DNA of 64,000 bases from Cohnella algarum (GTDB taxonomy: Bacteria > Bacillota > Bacilli > Paenibacillales > Paenibacillaceae), in NCBI RefSeq assembly GCF_016937515.1, contig NZ_JAFHKM010000002.1, positions 5,203,001 through 5,267,000 of the forward strand. The letters run 5' to 3'. The notes below the pieces were generated by a model, which searched no databases, had not been told where the DNA came from, and saw only the letters and a program-made list of their open reading frames with translations. The position numbers were made by a program, and so were the translations under genes. Within the stretch, counting starts at the first letter, position 1, and each line of letters starts with the position of its first letter. This document shows positions 45,203 to 54,279 of the stretch, piece after piece.

Positions 45203-47018
45203 CGTGAATGACCCCCTCTTCCGCTTGCGGGAGACGGACGGTTACCGTCGTCCCCTCGCCCGGCTCGCTTTCGATGTCCACGCCGTACGGCTGGCCGTGC
45301 ACGAGATTCAGACGCGCGTGTACGCTGCGCAGGCCGAACGAACCTTCCGTTTCCTCGGCAACGGATAGCCGATCCCGGATTTCGGCCAGCTTGTCCGGTT
45401 CGATCCCTTTGCCGTTTTCTTCGACGGTAACGCGAATGTCGCCGCCTTCCGGCCGGACGCGGATCGCGAGAAAGTTGTCCTCTCTTGCGGGATCGATCCC
45501 GTGGACGATATAGTTTTCCACGATCGGCTGCAGCGCGAGCCGCATGACCGGAACGCCCGAAAGCTCGGGCGGGCAATCGATCTCGTAGGCGAATTTGTTT
45601 TTGTAGCGGATGCGAAACAGCTCCAGATAGAGCCGGCACGCCTCCAGCTCGCTTTGCATCGTGCTTTGCCGCTTCGGGTTGACCAGATTTTTGAACAGGA
45701 CGGACAGGCTGTAGATCATTTCCGCCGCGTCGCTGTCGCCTTGGGAAAACGCCCGCATGCGGATGACTTCCAGCGTATTGTACAAAAAGTGCGGATTCAC
45801 CCTTGCCTGCAGCGCCGCAAGCTCCGCGTGCTTTTGATTGATTTCGGCCTTGTACACTTTGTCGATATACTGGTTCAGCTCGTCGAGCATCGCGTTGAAG
45901 CTTTTGGAAATTTGGCCGAGCTCGTCTTCCCGGGTTTCGTCGATGCGGGCGTTCAGGTCGCCGTTTTTGACCTTGCGCGTAAACCGGATAATTTCATTCG
46001 TCCGCTTGGCGAAGTTCATGATGAACAGCGACGGAATGAGCGTCGCCACCGCGATGCAAATGAAGCTGATCAAAAGGATCGTGTTGCGCGTTCCGGCGTA
46101 GGAAACCGCCATCTCCTCGCGGGTCGCTTCCCCGACGATCGCGTATCCGCCCTCGCCGGAGGACAATTTGTTCGTGTACACGTCGCCTTCGATATGCTGT
46201 CCGTCCAGCACGGCCGTCGATTCGCCGGATTCGGGCTCGAGCTTCAAGCCGTACCTGGCTCCCGCCGAATCGTAAAACACGCGCCCGTTCGCATCCCGAA
46301 CGTGAATCGTGCCTTTCATCTCGGGATAGCCGGCAAGCGCGCTTGCGATTTGCTCCGAGTCGAAATAAACGAGCAACTGGCCGATATTTTTCAGCGTTTG
46401 CTTGTCGTTGATCGGAACCCGCACCGCGAACATCCGGGGATCGTCGCGGCCGATCGCTTTGCTTACCCAGTAATTCGGCGCCGTGACGTTTCGCGATTCC
46501 GCCGCCATCACGTCGGGGATGTACGATCGCGCCATGTTCGTGACGACGAGCTTGAACCGTCTGTTATCGTCAAGAGAATACAGCACCTGCCGATCCGAGC
46601 TGTACAGCACGATGTTGCGGATGGAGCTGTCCGAATCGATCCGCCCGAGAAAATAGTCGAGGGCGCTCCCCAATTCGCTCGTCTCTTCCGCCGTAAATTG
46701 ATCCAGCTGGAATTTCACATACTCTTCGTAGGAATTCAACAAAAAAATGCTCAACTCCGCCGACAGGCTGTCGCTGCGGTAGATGTCGTTCATCATCGCC
46801 TGGACGGATTCGACCTTCCCTCCGATGTAGCGGTTTACGCTGTCCATCGCCCGGGTCTGATTGTCCAGTTCCCTCCGGACGGCCGTCTGGGCCGCGTTCC
46901 GGTACATCAAATAGGAAAAGGTGATGATCGTCACGATCGTGATGACCGAAAAGAGCAGGATGATTTTGAGAAAGAGGTTGTTTTTGAAGTACTTGCGGTA
47001 AACGGCGCCGATGTCCAT
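45195..47018 (-). CDS. YesM-type sensor histidine kinase, importer B
   Basis: The 607-residue kinase has a membrane segment at about 15-37, a large extracytoplasmic sensor domain (40-300), a second membrane segment (about 305-325), HAMP (about 328-380), the His_kinase domain with the phosphorylated His in RVNPHFLYNTLEVIRMRAF, and an ATPase domain with QPIVENYIVHG and ENGKGI. YesM kinases sense extracellular sugar or its binding protein. AAGGAG precedes the ATG. It is the first gene of its operon, with an extended -10 promoter upstream. Confidence 0.93.
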   Translation of the reverse strand: MDIGAVYRKYFKNNLFLKIILLFSVITIVTIITFSYLMYRNAAQTAVRRELDNQTRAMDSVNRYIGGKVESVQAMMNDIYRSDSLSAELSIFLLNSYEEYVKFQLDQFTAEETSELGSALDYFLGRIDSDSSIRNIVLYSSDRQVLYSLDDNRRFKLVVTNMARSYIPDVMAAESRNVTAPNYWVSKAIGRDDPRMFAVRVPINDKQTLKNIGQLLVYFDSEQIASALAGYPEMKGTIHVRDANGRVFYDSAGARYGLKLEPESGESTAVLDGQHIEGDVYTNKLSSGEGGYAIVGEATREEMAVSYAGTRNTILLISFICIAVATLIPSLFIMNFAKRTNEIIRFTRKVKNGDLNARIDETREDELGQISKSFNAMLDELNQYIDKVYKAEINQKHAELAALQARVNPHFLYNTLEVIRMRAFSQGDSDAAEMIYSLSVLFKNLVNPKRQSTMQSELEACRLYLELFRIRYKNKFAYEIDCPPELSGVPVMRLALQPIVENYIVHGIDPAREDNFLAIRVRPEGGDIRVTVEENGKGIEPDKLAEIRDRLSVAEETEGSFGLRSVHARLNLVHGQPYGVDIESEPGEGTTVTVRLPQAEEGVIHDA

Positions 47019-47047
47019 GATGCGGGCTCCTTCTGTCGAATGAGGCT

Positions 47048-47056
47048 ATTATAACA
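47048..47056 (-). promoter_or_regulatory. Extended -10 promoter of the YesM-like kinase gene
   Basis: On the minus strand TGTTATAAT gives a perfect TATAAT with the TG extension, 30 bases before the kinase ATG. No good -35 box is visible, as is common for extended -10 promoters. Confidence 0.55.
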
Positions 47057-47213
47057 TATCGGCGGGTTTGCGTTAGCAGCGGGGGGCGTTGCGCGGGATC
47101 GATAGATTCCGCGGATATCGGTTGCGGCCGGCAATCGCATTGCAAGCCCGGATCGGCAACGCATTCCCGATCTGCCGGACTCATGAATGCGTTGCAGTCG
47201 GGAGGCCATATTA

Positions 47214-48294
47214 TTTACATGACAGATTGTAAAATGAAGTGCGACAGGTAAAGTAAAGGCCCATGGACGATTCGTGTAAAATGGAGTCACCACAACAACC
47301 ATTACACGGGAGAATCAATCCATGGGTTACACACATCTTAGCATAACCGAACGCAGCCAGCTAGAAGTCCTCCGCCGTCTGGGATGGTCCAATCGGGCAA
47401 TCGGCAAGGAGTTGGGGCGGCACCACTCCGCCATAGCGCGCGAGATACAGCGCGGAAGCGTGGAGGGCGAATATCGGGCGGAGACCGCCCAGACCGCCTA
47501 TGAAGAGCGTCGGAGTACCAGTAAGCCAAAAGGTCGATTCACCACTGAGCTAGCCGATGAGCTGGAGGAGAAGCTACAGCAGACCTGGTCGCCGGAACAG
47601 ATTGCAGAGAACCGCCGAACAAGCGGAAAGCCGTTTGTTTGCTTCAAGACCATTTATCGCTGGCTGTACGATGGACGTCTGAATGGAGGCGAAGTGAGCG
47701 TCCTGCGCCACAAGGGAAAGCGGCGCAAGCCGGTAGAAACGCGCGGTCGCTTTCTTGTCGGCAAGACGATCGCACAGCGACCAAAGGCCATTCGGAAACG
47801 CGAATCGTTCGGCCATTGGGAACTCGATACGGTTGTCTCCAGCCGAGGGAAAAGCCGTGCTTGCGCCGCTACGTTTATTGAGCGTAAGACACGGATGTAC
47901 GTCGCGGTGAAGATGCCCGATCGCACAGCTCATTCGATGGAGGTTGCTTTCGGAGTGGCAGCCGGACAATTCGCGCAAGGCGCGTTTAAGACGGCCACTG
48001 TCGACCGTGGAAAGGAATTCGCCTGCTATGCAGCGCTTGAATTCTTCCATGGCATCGATGTGTACTTCGCCGATCCCTACTCGTCGTGGCAGCGTGGATC
48101 CAACGAGAACGCGAATGGGCTCCTACGTGAATTTATCCCGAAGGGTCACGATTTTGCTGAGGTGACCGATGAAGAGCTGGCTTATGCTCTCCACCTCATC
48201 AACCACCGCCCCCGGAAATGTCTCGACTGGAAGTCGGCTTACGAATCGTTCATGGAAGAACTGTCGCACTTAGCTTGACAATCCGTCACATAAA
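47214..48294 (+). mobile_element. IS30 family insertion sequence
   Basis: An IS30-type transposase gene is bounded by imperfect inverted repeats of about 30 bases. The left end is at about 47214-47247 and the right end at about 48261-48294; in both, GTGCGACAG is the inner end and GATTGT with TGAC the outer part. The total length of about 1.08 kb is normal for the family. The transposase stop lies inside the right repeat. No clear target duplication was recognised. Confidence 0.88.
47322..48278 (+). CDS. IS30 family transposase
   Basis: The 318-residue protein has an N-terminal helix-turn-helix (LSITERSQLEVLRRLGWSNR then AIGKELGRHHSAIAREIQRG) and an rve-type DDE catalytic domain. The acidic triad lies in HWELDTV, TVDRGKEF and NENANGLLREF. 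The frame is intact, so the element may be active. Base composition is slightly lower in G+C than in the neighbouring glycan genes. Confidence 0.95.
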   Translation: MGYTHLSITERSQLEVLRRLGWSNRAIGKELGRHHSAIAREIQRGSVEGEYRAETAQTAYEERRSTSKPKGRFTTELADELEEKLQQTWSPEQIAENRRTSGKPFVCFKTIYRWLYDGRLNGGEVSVLRHKGKRRKPVETRGRFLVGKTIAQRPKAIRKRESFGHWELDTVVSSRGKSRACAATFIERKTRMYVAVKMPDRTAHSMEVAFGVAAGQFAQGAFKTATVDRGKEFACYAALEFFHGIDVYFADPYSSWQRGSNENANGLLREFIPKGHDFAEVTDEELAYALHLINHRPRKCLDWKSAYESFMEELSHLA

Positions 48295-48329
48295 AAAACG
48301 CCATGTCCGGCGGTTGCGAGCGTACTTTT

Positions 48330-48653
48330 GGATGATTTATCGTACAAAATCCCTCTTCCTGCCGCTTTCGCGACGACTTTTGTACGTTTTTTCATACAAA
48401 ATCGCGCGTTTGAGGGCGAATCGACCGTTTTTGGATGATTTTTCGTACAAAATCCCTCTTCCTGCCGCTTTCGCGACGACTTTTGTACGTTTTTTCATAC
48501 AAAATCGCCGCGTTTGAGGGCGAATCGATCGTTTTTGGATGATTTTTCGTACAAAATCCCTCTTCCTGCCGCTTTCGCGACGACTTTTGTACGTTTTTTC
48601 ATACAAAATCGCCGCGTTTGTGGATTAATCGAACGTTTTTGGATGATTTTTCG
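48330..48653. repeat. 103-104-bp tandem repeat with CGTACAAAA/TTTTGTACG hairpins
   Basis: Units start at 48330, 48433, 48537 and (partial) 48641 with GGATGATTT(A/T)TCG. Each unit contains CGTACAAAATC, then CTTCCTGCCGCTTTCGCGAC, then CTTTTGTACG, so it can form a hairpin with nine-base arms. A second ACAAAATCG follows each. The copies are nearly identical. The array lies between the two insertion sequences; the last copy ends shortly before the left end of the second element. Confidence 0.92.
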
Positions 48654-48677
48654 TCCGCTCCGCTCCGCTTTCGTACT

Positions 48678-50130
48678 TGAGCATTTTGCATAATTCCGTT
48701 TTTGAAGTAGGTAGTGGAATTATGGGGCCAATTAAACCAGCTTTCTAGCTAAATCGACTTTAATTTTCAAAAATGGGCAGACCTGCAGAATTTTTACTGA
48801 ATCAAAAAATTTAAGCGGCGGCGTTCTTGGATTGACGAGCCATCGCTAACGCAGAAGCTAATAACACAATGGCGTTTAGGTATTGGTGAGTTGTCACCTT
48901 TTGAATACCCCAGACGTGCATGGCGTCTGCGGTGAGATAGGTTTTCAACCTGGAGTTGCATCGTTCTACGCTGGTTCTTTCGTTATACAACTCCTTCCAG
49001 CGTTTGGTGTCTCGATGTGGACTTGAATAACGACGCAAATCGCTTTTCGTATCGACTTTGACGACCATTCCATAGTTGGAAGATGAGCAAGCAGCCATCC
49101 CAAGCGGACAGTCTACCTTGCCCGTGGCATGGGGACAGCGGAATTTCAGGTATTCTCCATCAACGCCCCAATAAGTCATTTCATAGCCCATCGAGCAACA
49201 GGGTGTGCCACTGGATGTCATGCCCGCAGGTGGTTCCTTCTCGTTGCGAAGGTTCATCGGAATAATCGCCTGCGCCTTTACATTTCGCGCTGCTTCGTAG
49301 TTTTTAAGCTGGTCATAACCGGCATCAAGCATAAAGAACTTCACCTGTGTACCCGCAGCCACTTGTTCTATGAGAATCGGAGCCATATCGCCGTCATTGA
49401 CGTGAGCCGGTGTAACGGAGAGCGCCATCGGCAGCTCGCTTGTTGTGTCGACGGCGAGATGAATCTTGTAGCCAAACCACTTGACCTTGTTGCCAAACGA
49501 ATCGAACTTAGCCCCCCAGTTGGCATTGCCAGTCCGTTCGCTTTTCCGTTTCGGTTGCTTCTTCTCATAAGCATGAATCGCTGCACTGTCGATCGCCACA
49601 TGACTTCCGTCGATGATTCCCTCCTTCTTGCATTGTACAACGAGATCATCAAACAGGCGCTGAGCTTGCCCCTTGCTGGTTAACTCAGCGAACACGCGGC
49701 TTAAAGTCGCGATAGAAGGAGCCTCACGGTCCAGTCTAAGTCCACATTGATAACGAAAGCGAAGATCGACATCCAAACGATGATGTAGACCCGTAAATGT
49801 ATCGATGTTCTCAAGCGGGGCAGCAAGTAGCGCACGAAGAATCCCTTGCCTGCAATGTCCGTCGGCACCTCGGGGTGAATGACTTCTCAATTCCTTGGCA
49901 TAGGGGCGTAAGTCCAGGGCGCTGAAAAAGATAGGCAATCGTTCTTTAGATTCAAGTTTTTGAAGCACATCAAAGGAAAATAGACTTTCTTGGAGAATAT
50001 ACAAAGTGACTTCCCTCCCTTGGGTTTTCTGGTTTGGTCACTTGAAAACTTCTCCAAGTTGGGGTGAAGTCCCTTTTTTTTGCTCAAAAACCTTTGTACA
50101 GCAAGGGCTCAGATTAATGCAAAATGCTCA
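48678..50130 (-). mobile_element. IS1182-like insertion sequence
   Basis: The 14-mer TGAGCATTTTGCAT at 48678-48691 recurs inverted at 50117-50130, and similarity continues inward (AATTC/AATCT). Together they enclose a complete DDE transposase gene. The element of about 1.45 kb is lower in G+C than its surroundings and ends 80 bases from the GH29 copy 2 stop codon. The TIRs are inferred from this single copy; no target duplication was recognised. Confidence 0.78.
48811..50004 (-). CDS. IS1182-like DDE transposase (DUF772 plus DDE domain)
   Basis: The 397-residue protein has an N-terminal DUF772-like region (RPYAKELRSHSPRGADGHCR), then a DDE domain with GSHVAIDSAAIHAYE (first Asp), FMLDAGYDQLKNYEAAR (second Asp) and ERTSVERCNSRLK (Glu). 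The order and motifs fit the IS1182/IS5-IS4 group; the exact family name would need a database search. The frame is intact. Confidence 0.85.
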   Translation of the reverse strand: MYILQESLFSFDVLQKLESKERLPIFFSALDLRPYAKELRSHSPRGADGHCRQGILRALLAAPLENIDTFTGLHHRLDVDLRFRYQCGLRLDREAPSIATLSRVFAELTSKGQAQRLFDDLVVQCKKEGIIDGSHVAIDSAAIHAYEKKQPKRKSERTGNANWGAKFDSFGNKVKWFGYKIHLAVDTTSELPMALSVTPAHVNDGDMAPILIEQVAAGTQVKFFMLDAGYDQLKNYEAARNVKAQAIIPMNLRNEKEPPAGMTSSGTPCCSMGYEMTYWGVDGEYLKFRCPHATGKVDCPLGMAACSSSNYGMVVKVDTKSDLRRYSSPHRDTKRWKELYNERTSVERCNSRLKTYLTADAMHVWGIQKVTTHQYLNAIVLLASALAMARQSKNAAA

Positions 50131-50210
50131 CTTAAAAACGGCTGATTTGCAAGCGGGCATTGCAGCCGGAAGGCCACCTATGTTTTTCGTACGCGGCCTC
50201 CCGAGATCGC

Positions 50211-51494
50211 TCACTTCAAAAACAGCTCGATCACCGGCACGCAAGGCTCCGGCTTCTTCACCGGGAGCTGAAGCGTGAGCGTATCCGCCGGACGGCCTTC
50301 GTCGAACGCCCCCGCTTCCATCGTCATCTGCTGTTCGCCCTGCACCATTCGCACTTCCGAAGCGTCGTTCAGCAGCTGCGCGTACTCGACCTTGCCCGAA
50401 AAGCCGGACAGGTGTACATGCTTGAACGGCCAGCTAAACAGGTGCAAATAGAGCCGATTCGTGTCCGGATTGTACGTAAACCGGCAATCGTCCGGACATT
50501 GCCACTCCTCCGGAGCGGCGGTGCAGCCGTAGATCGAACGGCCGTGCGCGCGCATCCAGGCGCCGATGCCCCGCAGCCGTTCGACTGCCCGCCTATCGAA
50601 CTCGCCGCGCCCCGTCGGACCGACGTTGAGCAGCAGGTTCCCGCCCTTGGCAACGGTATCGATCAGCATTTTCACGAGCATGTCAACGCTTTTCCACGAT
50701 TCCTCGTCGCGGTAATAGCCCCACGAGCCGCTGAACGTATGGCAAGCTTCCCATACGACGCGGCGACCGTTCACCTGAATCCATTCCCGCGGCTGATACT
50801 GCTCCGGCGTCGTAATGTCTCCCGGAATTTGCAGCCGGTCGTTGAGCAGAATATCGGGACGGAGCGACCGGATCAGCTCGACGAGCCGCTCGCTCTGCCA
50901 TTCGTCTTTCCCCTTCCCGGCAAAACCTTCCTCGGCCGGAATGGAAAAATCGAAGAACATCAGGTCGATCGGCCCGTACCCGGTCAGCAGCTCCCGCGTT
51001 TGGCCGAACATGTACTCGACGTATTTGGAGAAATCCCGCTTTTGGCTTGCCGCCGCGAACGCCGGATCGTACCGGAGCGGATGCTTCACGTCGACGGTGT
51101 AATGCGGATGATGCCAATCCAGCAGCGAATAATAAAGGCCCGTCCGAATGCCGCGCTCGCGGAAGGCATCCAGCATCGGCCGCAGCACGTCCCGGCCGGC
51201 GGGCGTGTTCGTCGCCTTATAGTCGGTGAGCTGCGAATCCCACAGGCAAAAACCTTCGTGATGCTTCGCGGTGACGACCATATATTTCATGCCCGCATCC
51301 GCGGCGAGCTGCGCCCATAAATCCGGATCGTACAAATCGGGATCGAAGTAGCGCATATACTTGTCGTACTTCTCGTCGCTCAAAAATTCGCGGGACCGCA
51401 TCCACTCGTGCCGGGCGCCGAGCGAGTAAAGCCCCCAATGAATAAACATGCCGAAGCGGCTTTGCGTATACCAGTCCGTACGATTCGTTCCCAT
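50211..51494 (-). CDS. GH29 alpha-L-fucosidase, copy 2 (intact)
   Basis: The 427-residue enzyme starts MGTNRTDWYTQSRFGMFIHW at an ATG preceded by GGAGGCAATCTGC-type spacing. It has TAKHHEGF (His78-79), the likely nucleophile Asp182 in DLMFFDF and the C-terminal beta-sandwich. It is a close paralogue of the frameshifted copy at 12794-14118, about 37 kb away, sharing a 158-base identical stretch. It lies alone between the insertion sequence and the importer C operon on the same strand. It should hydrolyse alpha-L-fucosides in the cytoplasm. No terminator is visible before the insertion sequence. Confidence 0.93.
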   Translation of the reverse strand: MGTNRTDWYTQSRFGMFIHWGLYSLGARHEWMRSREFLSDEKYDKYMRYFDPDLYDPDLWAQLAADAGMKYMVVTAKHHEGFCLWDSQLTDYKATNTPAGRDVLRPMLDAFRERGIRTGLYYSLLDWHHPHYTVDVKHPLRYDPAFAAASQKRDFSKYVEYMFGQTRELLTGYGPIDLMFFDFSIPAEEGFAGKGKDEWQSERLVELIRSLRPDILLNDRLQIPGDITTPEQYQPREWIQVNGRRVVWEACHTFSGSWGYYRDEESWKSVDMLVKMLIDTVAKGGNLLLNVGPTGRGEFDRRAVERLRGIGAWMRAHGRSIYGCTAAPEEWQCPDDCRFTYNPDTNRLYLHLFSWPFKHVHLSGFSGKVEYAQLLNDASEVRMVQGEQQMTMEAGAFDEGRPADTLTLQLPVKKPEPCVPVIELFLK

Positions 51495-51608
51495 AAGCAG
51501 ATTGCCTCCTAGTTTCGATTCCGTCCAAGAATAAGAGCTCCGGCATCCGTTAGCGCGCCTCCGACCCGTCCCATTTGCCGATCCGACCGCCCGATCTTCG
51601 CCAATCGG

Positions 51609-52463
51609 TCAGCCCGTCGCCCGATCCGCGCGAGCCCGGTTCCGGAATTCCCGCGGCGACATCCCGCGATGCTCTTTGAAATGCTTGTTGAAATACGCGA
51701 GCGACCGGTAGCCGCATTCGAACGCGATGTCGGTGACCGGCAGGCTCGTCGTCTGCAGCAGATGCGCGGCGATCTGCATGCGCAGCCGCTGGATGAACCG
51801 GTTCGGCGAAAGGCCGACCGTCTGCCGGAACGCCGCGTAAAAGCCGGTCCTCCCTTTGCCGCAAAGATCGATCAGCCGCTGCATCTCGATCTCCCCGGTC
51901 ACGTTGCGCAAAATATATTCCACGGCCGCGACGACGCCGTCATCGACATCCGTCCCGGCCCCGGAGGCCTCCTTCCCTTTTTCCAGCGCGTACCGATAGA
52001 CCTGAACGAGAATGTCGACCAGATGCTTGAACTGGCTCGCCTCCCAGCCGGGAAGCCGCCTCTCCTGCTCTTCGCACGCCGCTTTCGCGGACGCCTGAAT
52101 GCCGCGGGCATACGCCGACGAAGCCGGAATCAGCGGCGAGACGCGGCCGGAATAAAACGGGTACAGCAGCCGATGCCCGTCCGGAAGGAGCCGGACGACG
52201 GACGGCGAGAACAGCGCCATCAGCCAGCGGATCGGCTTGCCCGCCTCCGCCGCCAGGTTGTAGTGCGGCTCGCACGGCCGGAACAGAAAGACGTCCCCCG
52301 GCTTGCCCTCGTAATGCCGGTCCGACAGCTGAAAGCGGGCGTCATTTTCCAGCAACACGTTCAGCTCCAGCAGCTCGTGCATGTGCAGCTCGTGCTCGGT
52401 ATCGCCGTCGACGCGCAGCTCGAACTTCCATTCGCGGTCCTGTTTCAAGTCATGGTACAGCAA
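51609..52463 (-). CDS. AraC family transcriptional regulator with cupin-type sensor domain
   Basis: The 284-residue protein begins at a TTG at 52463, just after GGGTGAGG at the end of the permease gene. The longer in-frame region upstream overlaps that gene and is not believed. Residues 15-90 form an AraC-type cupin (HELHMHELLELNVLLEND, GDVFLFRPCEPHYN). Residues 185-280 hold the two helix-turn-helices (IEMQRLIDLCGKGRTGFYAA, VTDIAFECGYRSLAYFNKHF). Such proteins bind a sugar in the cytoplasm. It is the last gene of the importer C operon and lies 114 bases upstream of the GH29 start, so GH29 copy 2 is a plausible target. Confidence 0.88.
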   Translation of the reverse strand: MLYHDLKQDREWKFELRVDGDTEHELHMHELLELNVLLENDARFQLSDRHYEGKPGDVFLFRPCEPHYNLAAEAGKPIRWLMALFSPSVVRLLPDGHRLLYPFYSGRVSPLIPASSAYARGIQASAKAACEEQERRLPGWEASQFKHLVDILVQVYRYALEKGKEASGAGTDVDDGVVAAVEYILRNVTGEIEMQRLIDLCGKGRTGFYAAFRQTVGLSPNRFIQRLRMQIAAHLLQTTSLPVTDIAFECGYRSLAYFNKHFKEHRGMSPREFRNRARADRATG

Positions 52464-52468
52464 ATGCC

Positions 52469-53290
52469 TCACCCTTTGACCGAGCCGCTGGTCATGCCCG
52501 AAATGATATATTTCTGGCCGAGCAAATAAATGAGGATCACCGGCAGCGTCGTCAGCACGATATCCGCCGAGACGAGATTCCAGTTCACCTGGAACCGGCC
52601 GAAAAAGTTGTAGACGGCGAGCGTCATCGGCCATTTGTCCGAGTTGTTCAGGTAATAGAGCGGCAGCACGAAATCGCTCCAGCAATTCATGAAGTTCAAA
52701 ATGCAAACCGTCACGAGCACCGGGGTGAGCAGCGGAATCGCGATGGAGCCGAACAGCCGGAACGGCGAGCAGCCGTCAACGATGCCCGCTTCGTCAAGCT
52801 CCCGGGGAACCGTGCCGACGAAGCCGTAGATGAGAAACACGCTGAACGGAATCGCCATGACCGACAGAAGGACGATAATGCCGATTTGCGTATTGATCAG
52901 CTGCGTCCACTGCATCACCTTCGTCAGCGTCACGTAGTTGACCGGCATCGCGATGCCCATGATCAAAAAAAAGTACATCGCCCGGTTGAGCCTCGTCGCA
53001 TTCCGCGAAAAAATGTAGGCGGCGACGGAAGCGAGCGCCACGCTGAGCAGCGTGGAGGCGACCGCGTACAGCAAGCTGTTGAAAAAGGAGGAAATCAGCT
53101 TGCCCTCTTCGATGACGACCGCATAGTTGCTCCAATGCAGCTCGGTCGGAAGCTTGATGCTCATCGTATTGGCCTGCACGCGGTCCTTCAGGGAATTGAC
53201 GAGAATGAGCGCGAACGGCACGAACATGATCAGGCTGAGCGCCCACGCGAATACGTTTCGCAAAACGGAGAGGATCGTTTTCCCTTTCAT
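52469..53290 (-). CDS. Carbohydrate ABC transporter permease, MalG type (importer C)
   Basis: The 273-residue form starts at the ATG at 53290 after AAGGAGGAG. The six membrane segments and the EAA loop ELDEAGIVDGCSPFRLFGSI are typical of CUT1 MalG-like permeases. It ends GQKYIISGMTSGSVKG. Its ATG overlaps the stop of the partner permease (ATGA). The ATPase must come from elsewhere in the genome. Confidence 0.94.
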   Translation of the reverse strand: MKGKTILSVLRNVFAWALSLIMFVPFALILVNSLKDRVQANTMSIKLPTELHWSNYAVVIEEGKLISSFFNSLLYAVASTLLSVALASVAAYIFSRNATRLNRAMYFFLIMGIAMPVNYVTLTKVMQWTQLINTQIGIIVLLSVMAIPFSVFLIYGFVGTVPRELDEAGIVDGCSPFRLFGSIAIPLLTPVLVTVCILNFMNCWSDFVLPLYYLNNSDKWPMTLAVYNFFGRFQVNWNLVSADIVLTTLPVILIYLLGQKYIISGMTSGSVKG

Positions 53291-54162
53291 CCTTCGTTCT
53301 CCTCCTTCGCCATCAGCCGAATGACGAAATAGCCGGCGATCGTCATGAACAGGAACAGTACCGACGACAGCGCCGTGCCGACGCCGTACCGTCCAAGCGA
53401 AAACTCTTTGAAAATCGTCGTATACAAGACGTCCGTCGCATAGCCGGGCCCGCCGTTCGTGAGCACGTAGACGACCTCGAACACCTTCAGCCCGTGCAGC
53501 AAATTGAGTACCGTCGTGACGACGAGCGCCGGCATGAGCAGCGGCAAGGTGACGTGGACGAACTTTTGCCAGACGTTTGCGCCGTCGATCGCCGCCGCTT
53601 CGTAATACGTGCGGGAGATCGACTGCAGGCCCGCGAGCAAAATGATCATAATGTAGCCGACGCCCTTCCACACGTCGACGCCGATGATCGATTTGAACGC
53701 CCAGTTCACGTCGACAAGCCATTTTTGCGCCATGAAATCAAGCCCGATCGCCCGCAGCGTCTCGTTCAGCAAGCCCGTGGCCGGATTCAGCACCGACTTG
53801 AAGATGAGGCCGACGACCAGCATCGGCACGACCGCCGGCAGAAACAGCATGACGCGGTGAAAGCCCTTCATCCGGATGCCGTCGTTCAGCGCCATTGCGA
53901 ACAGCAGGCCAAGCACCGTTTTCAAAATGACGGTAAAAAACGTGAATTTCAGCGTGTTGTACACGAAGCTCATATAGTTCTCATCGGCGGAAAACAGCTT
54001 CTTGAAATTGTCTACGCCGATGAAGTTGATTTCGTTGGAATAGCTGTTCCAGTCGGTAAACGAATAGTAGAAGCCCATCAATCCCGGAACGATAAAAAAG
54101 ACCAAATACAAGCCAAGGGTTGCCCACGTATAATAAAACGGGTACATTTTGCTCTTGATCAT
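53287..54162 (-). CDS. Carbohydrate ABC transporter permease, MalF type (importer C)
   Basis: The 291-residue protein has six membrane segments starting MYPFYYTWATLGLYLVFFIV, and the EAA loop EAAAIDGANVWQKFVHVTLP. It resembles the UgpA/MalF-like partners of simple-sugar or short-oligosaccharide importers more than the LplB type found in importers A and B. I use the ATG at 54162; a GTG 15 bases upstream is also open. Confidence 0.93.
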   Translation of the reverse strand: MIKSKMYPFYYTWATLGLYLVFFIVPGLMGFYYSFTDWNSYSNEINFIGVDNFKKLFSADENYMSFVYNTLKFTFFTVILKTVLGLLFAMALNDGIRMKGFHRVMLFLPAVVPMLVVGLIFKSVLNPATGLLNETLRAIGLDFMAQKWLVDVNWAFKSIIGVDVWKGVGYIMIILLAGLQSISRTYYEAAAIDGANVWQKFVHVTLPLLMPALVVTTVLNLLHGLKVFEVVYVLTNGGPGYATDVLYTTIFKEFSLGRYGVGTALSSVLFLFMTIAGYFVIRLMAKEENEG

Positions 54163-54222
54163 GCCCTCTCTCCCCACTCGCGAGTTTTGAATCGCCCGTA
54201 TGCCGTCCGCTCCCGCAAAACG

Positions 54223-54252
54223 TCTTCGCCGTCCGCGAAGGGACGGCGAAGA
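54223..54252 (-). terminator. Intercistronic hairpin after the binding-protein gene (importer C)
   Basis: TCTTCGCCGTCC and GGACGGCGAAGA form a perfect 12-bp stem around a six-base loop, followed on the minus strand by CGTTTTG. As in importer B, it separates the binding-protein gene from its permeases, fitting mRNA stabilisation or partial termination. Confidence 0.7.
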
Positions 54253-54279
54253 GCGAAACGGCGATTCCCTGCTGCCCGA

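Noticed and set aside
48337..48606. 89-codon Lys/Arg-rich frame across the 104-bp repeat
   Set aside because: The unit length is not a multiple of three, so the same DNA is read in different frames in successive copies. There is no ribosome site.
48330..48653. Possible CRISPR array
   Set aside because: The repeats are directly adjacent and about 104 bases long with no unique spacers between short repeats, and no cas genes are nearby.
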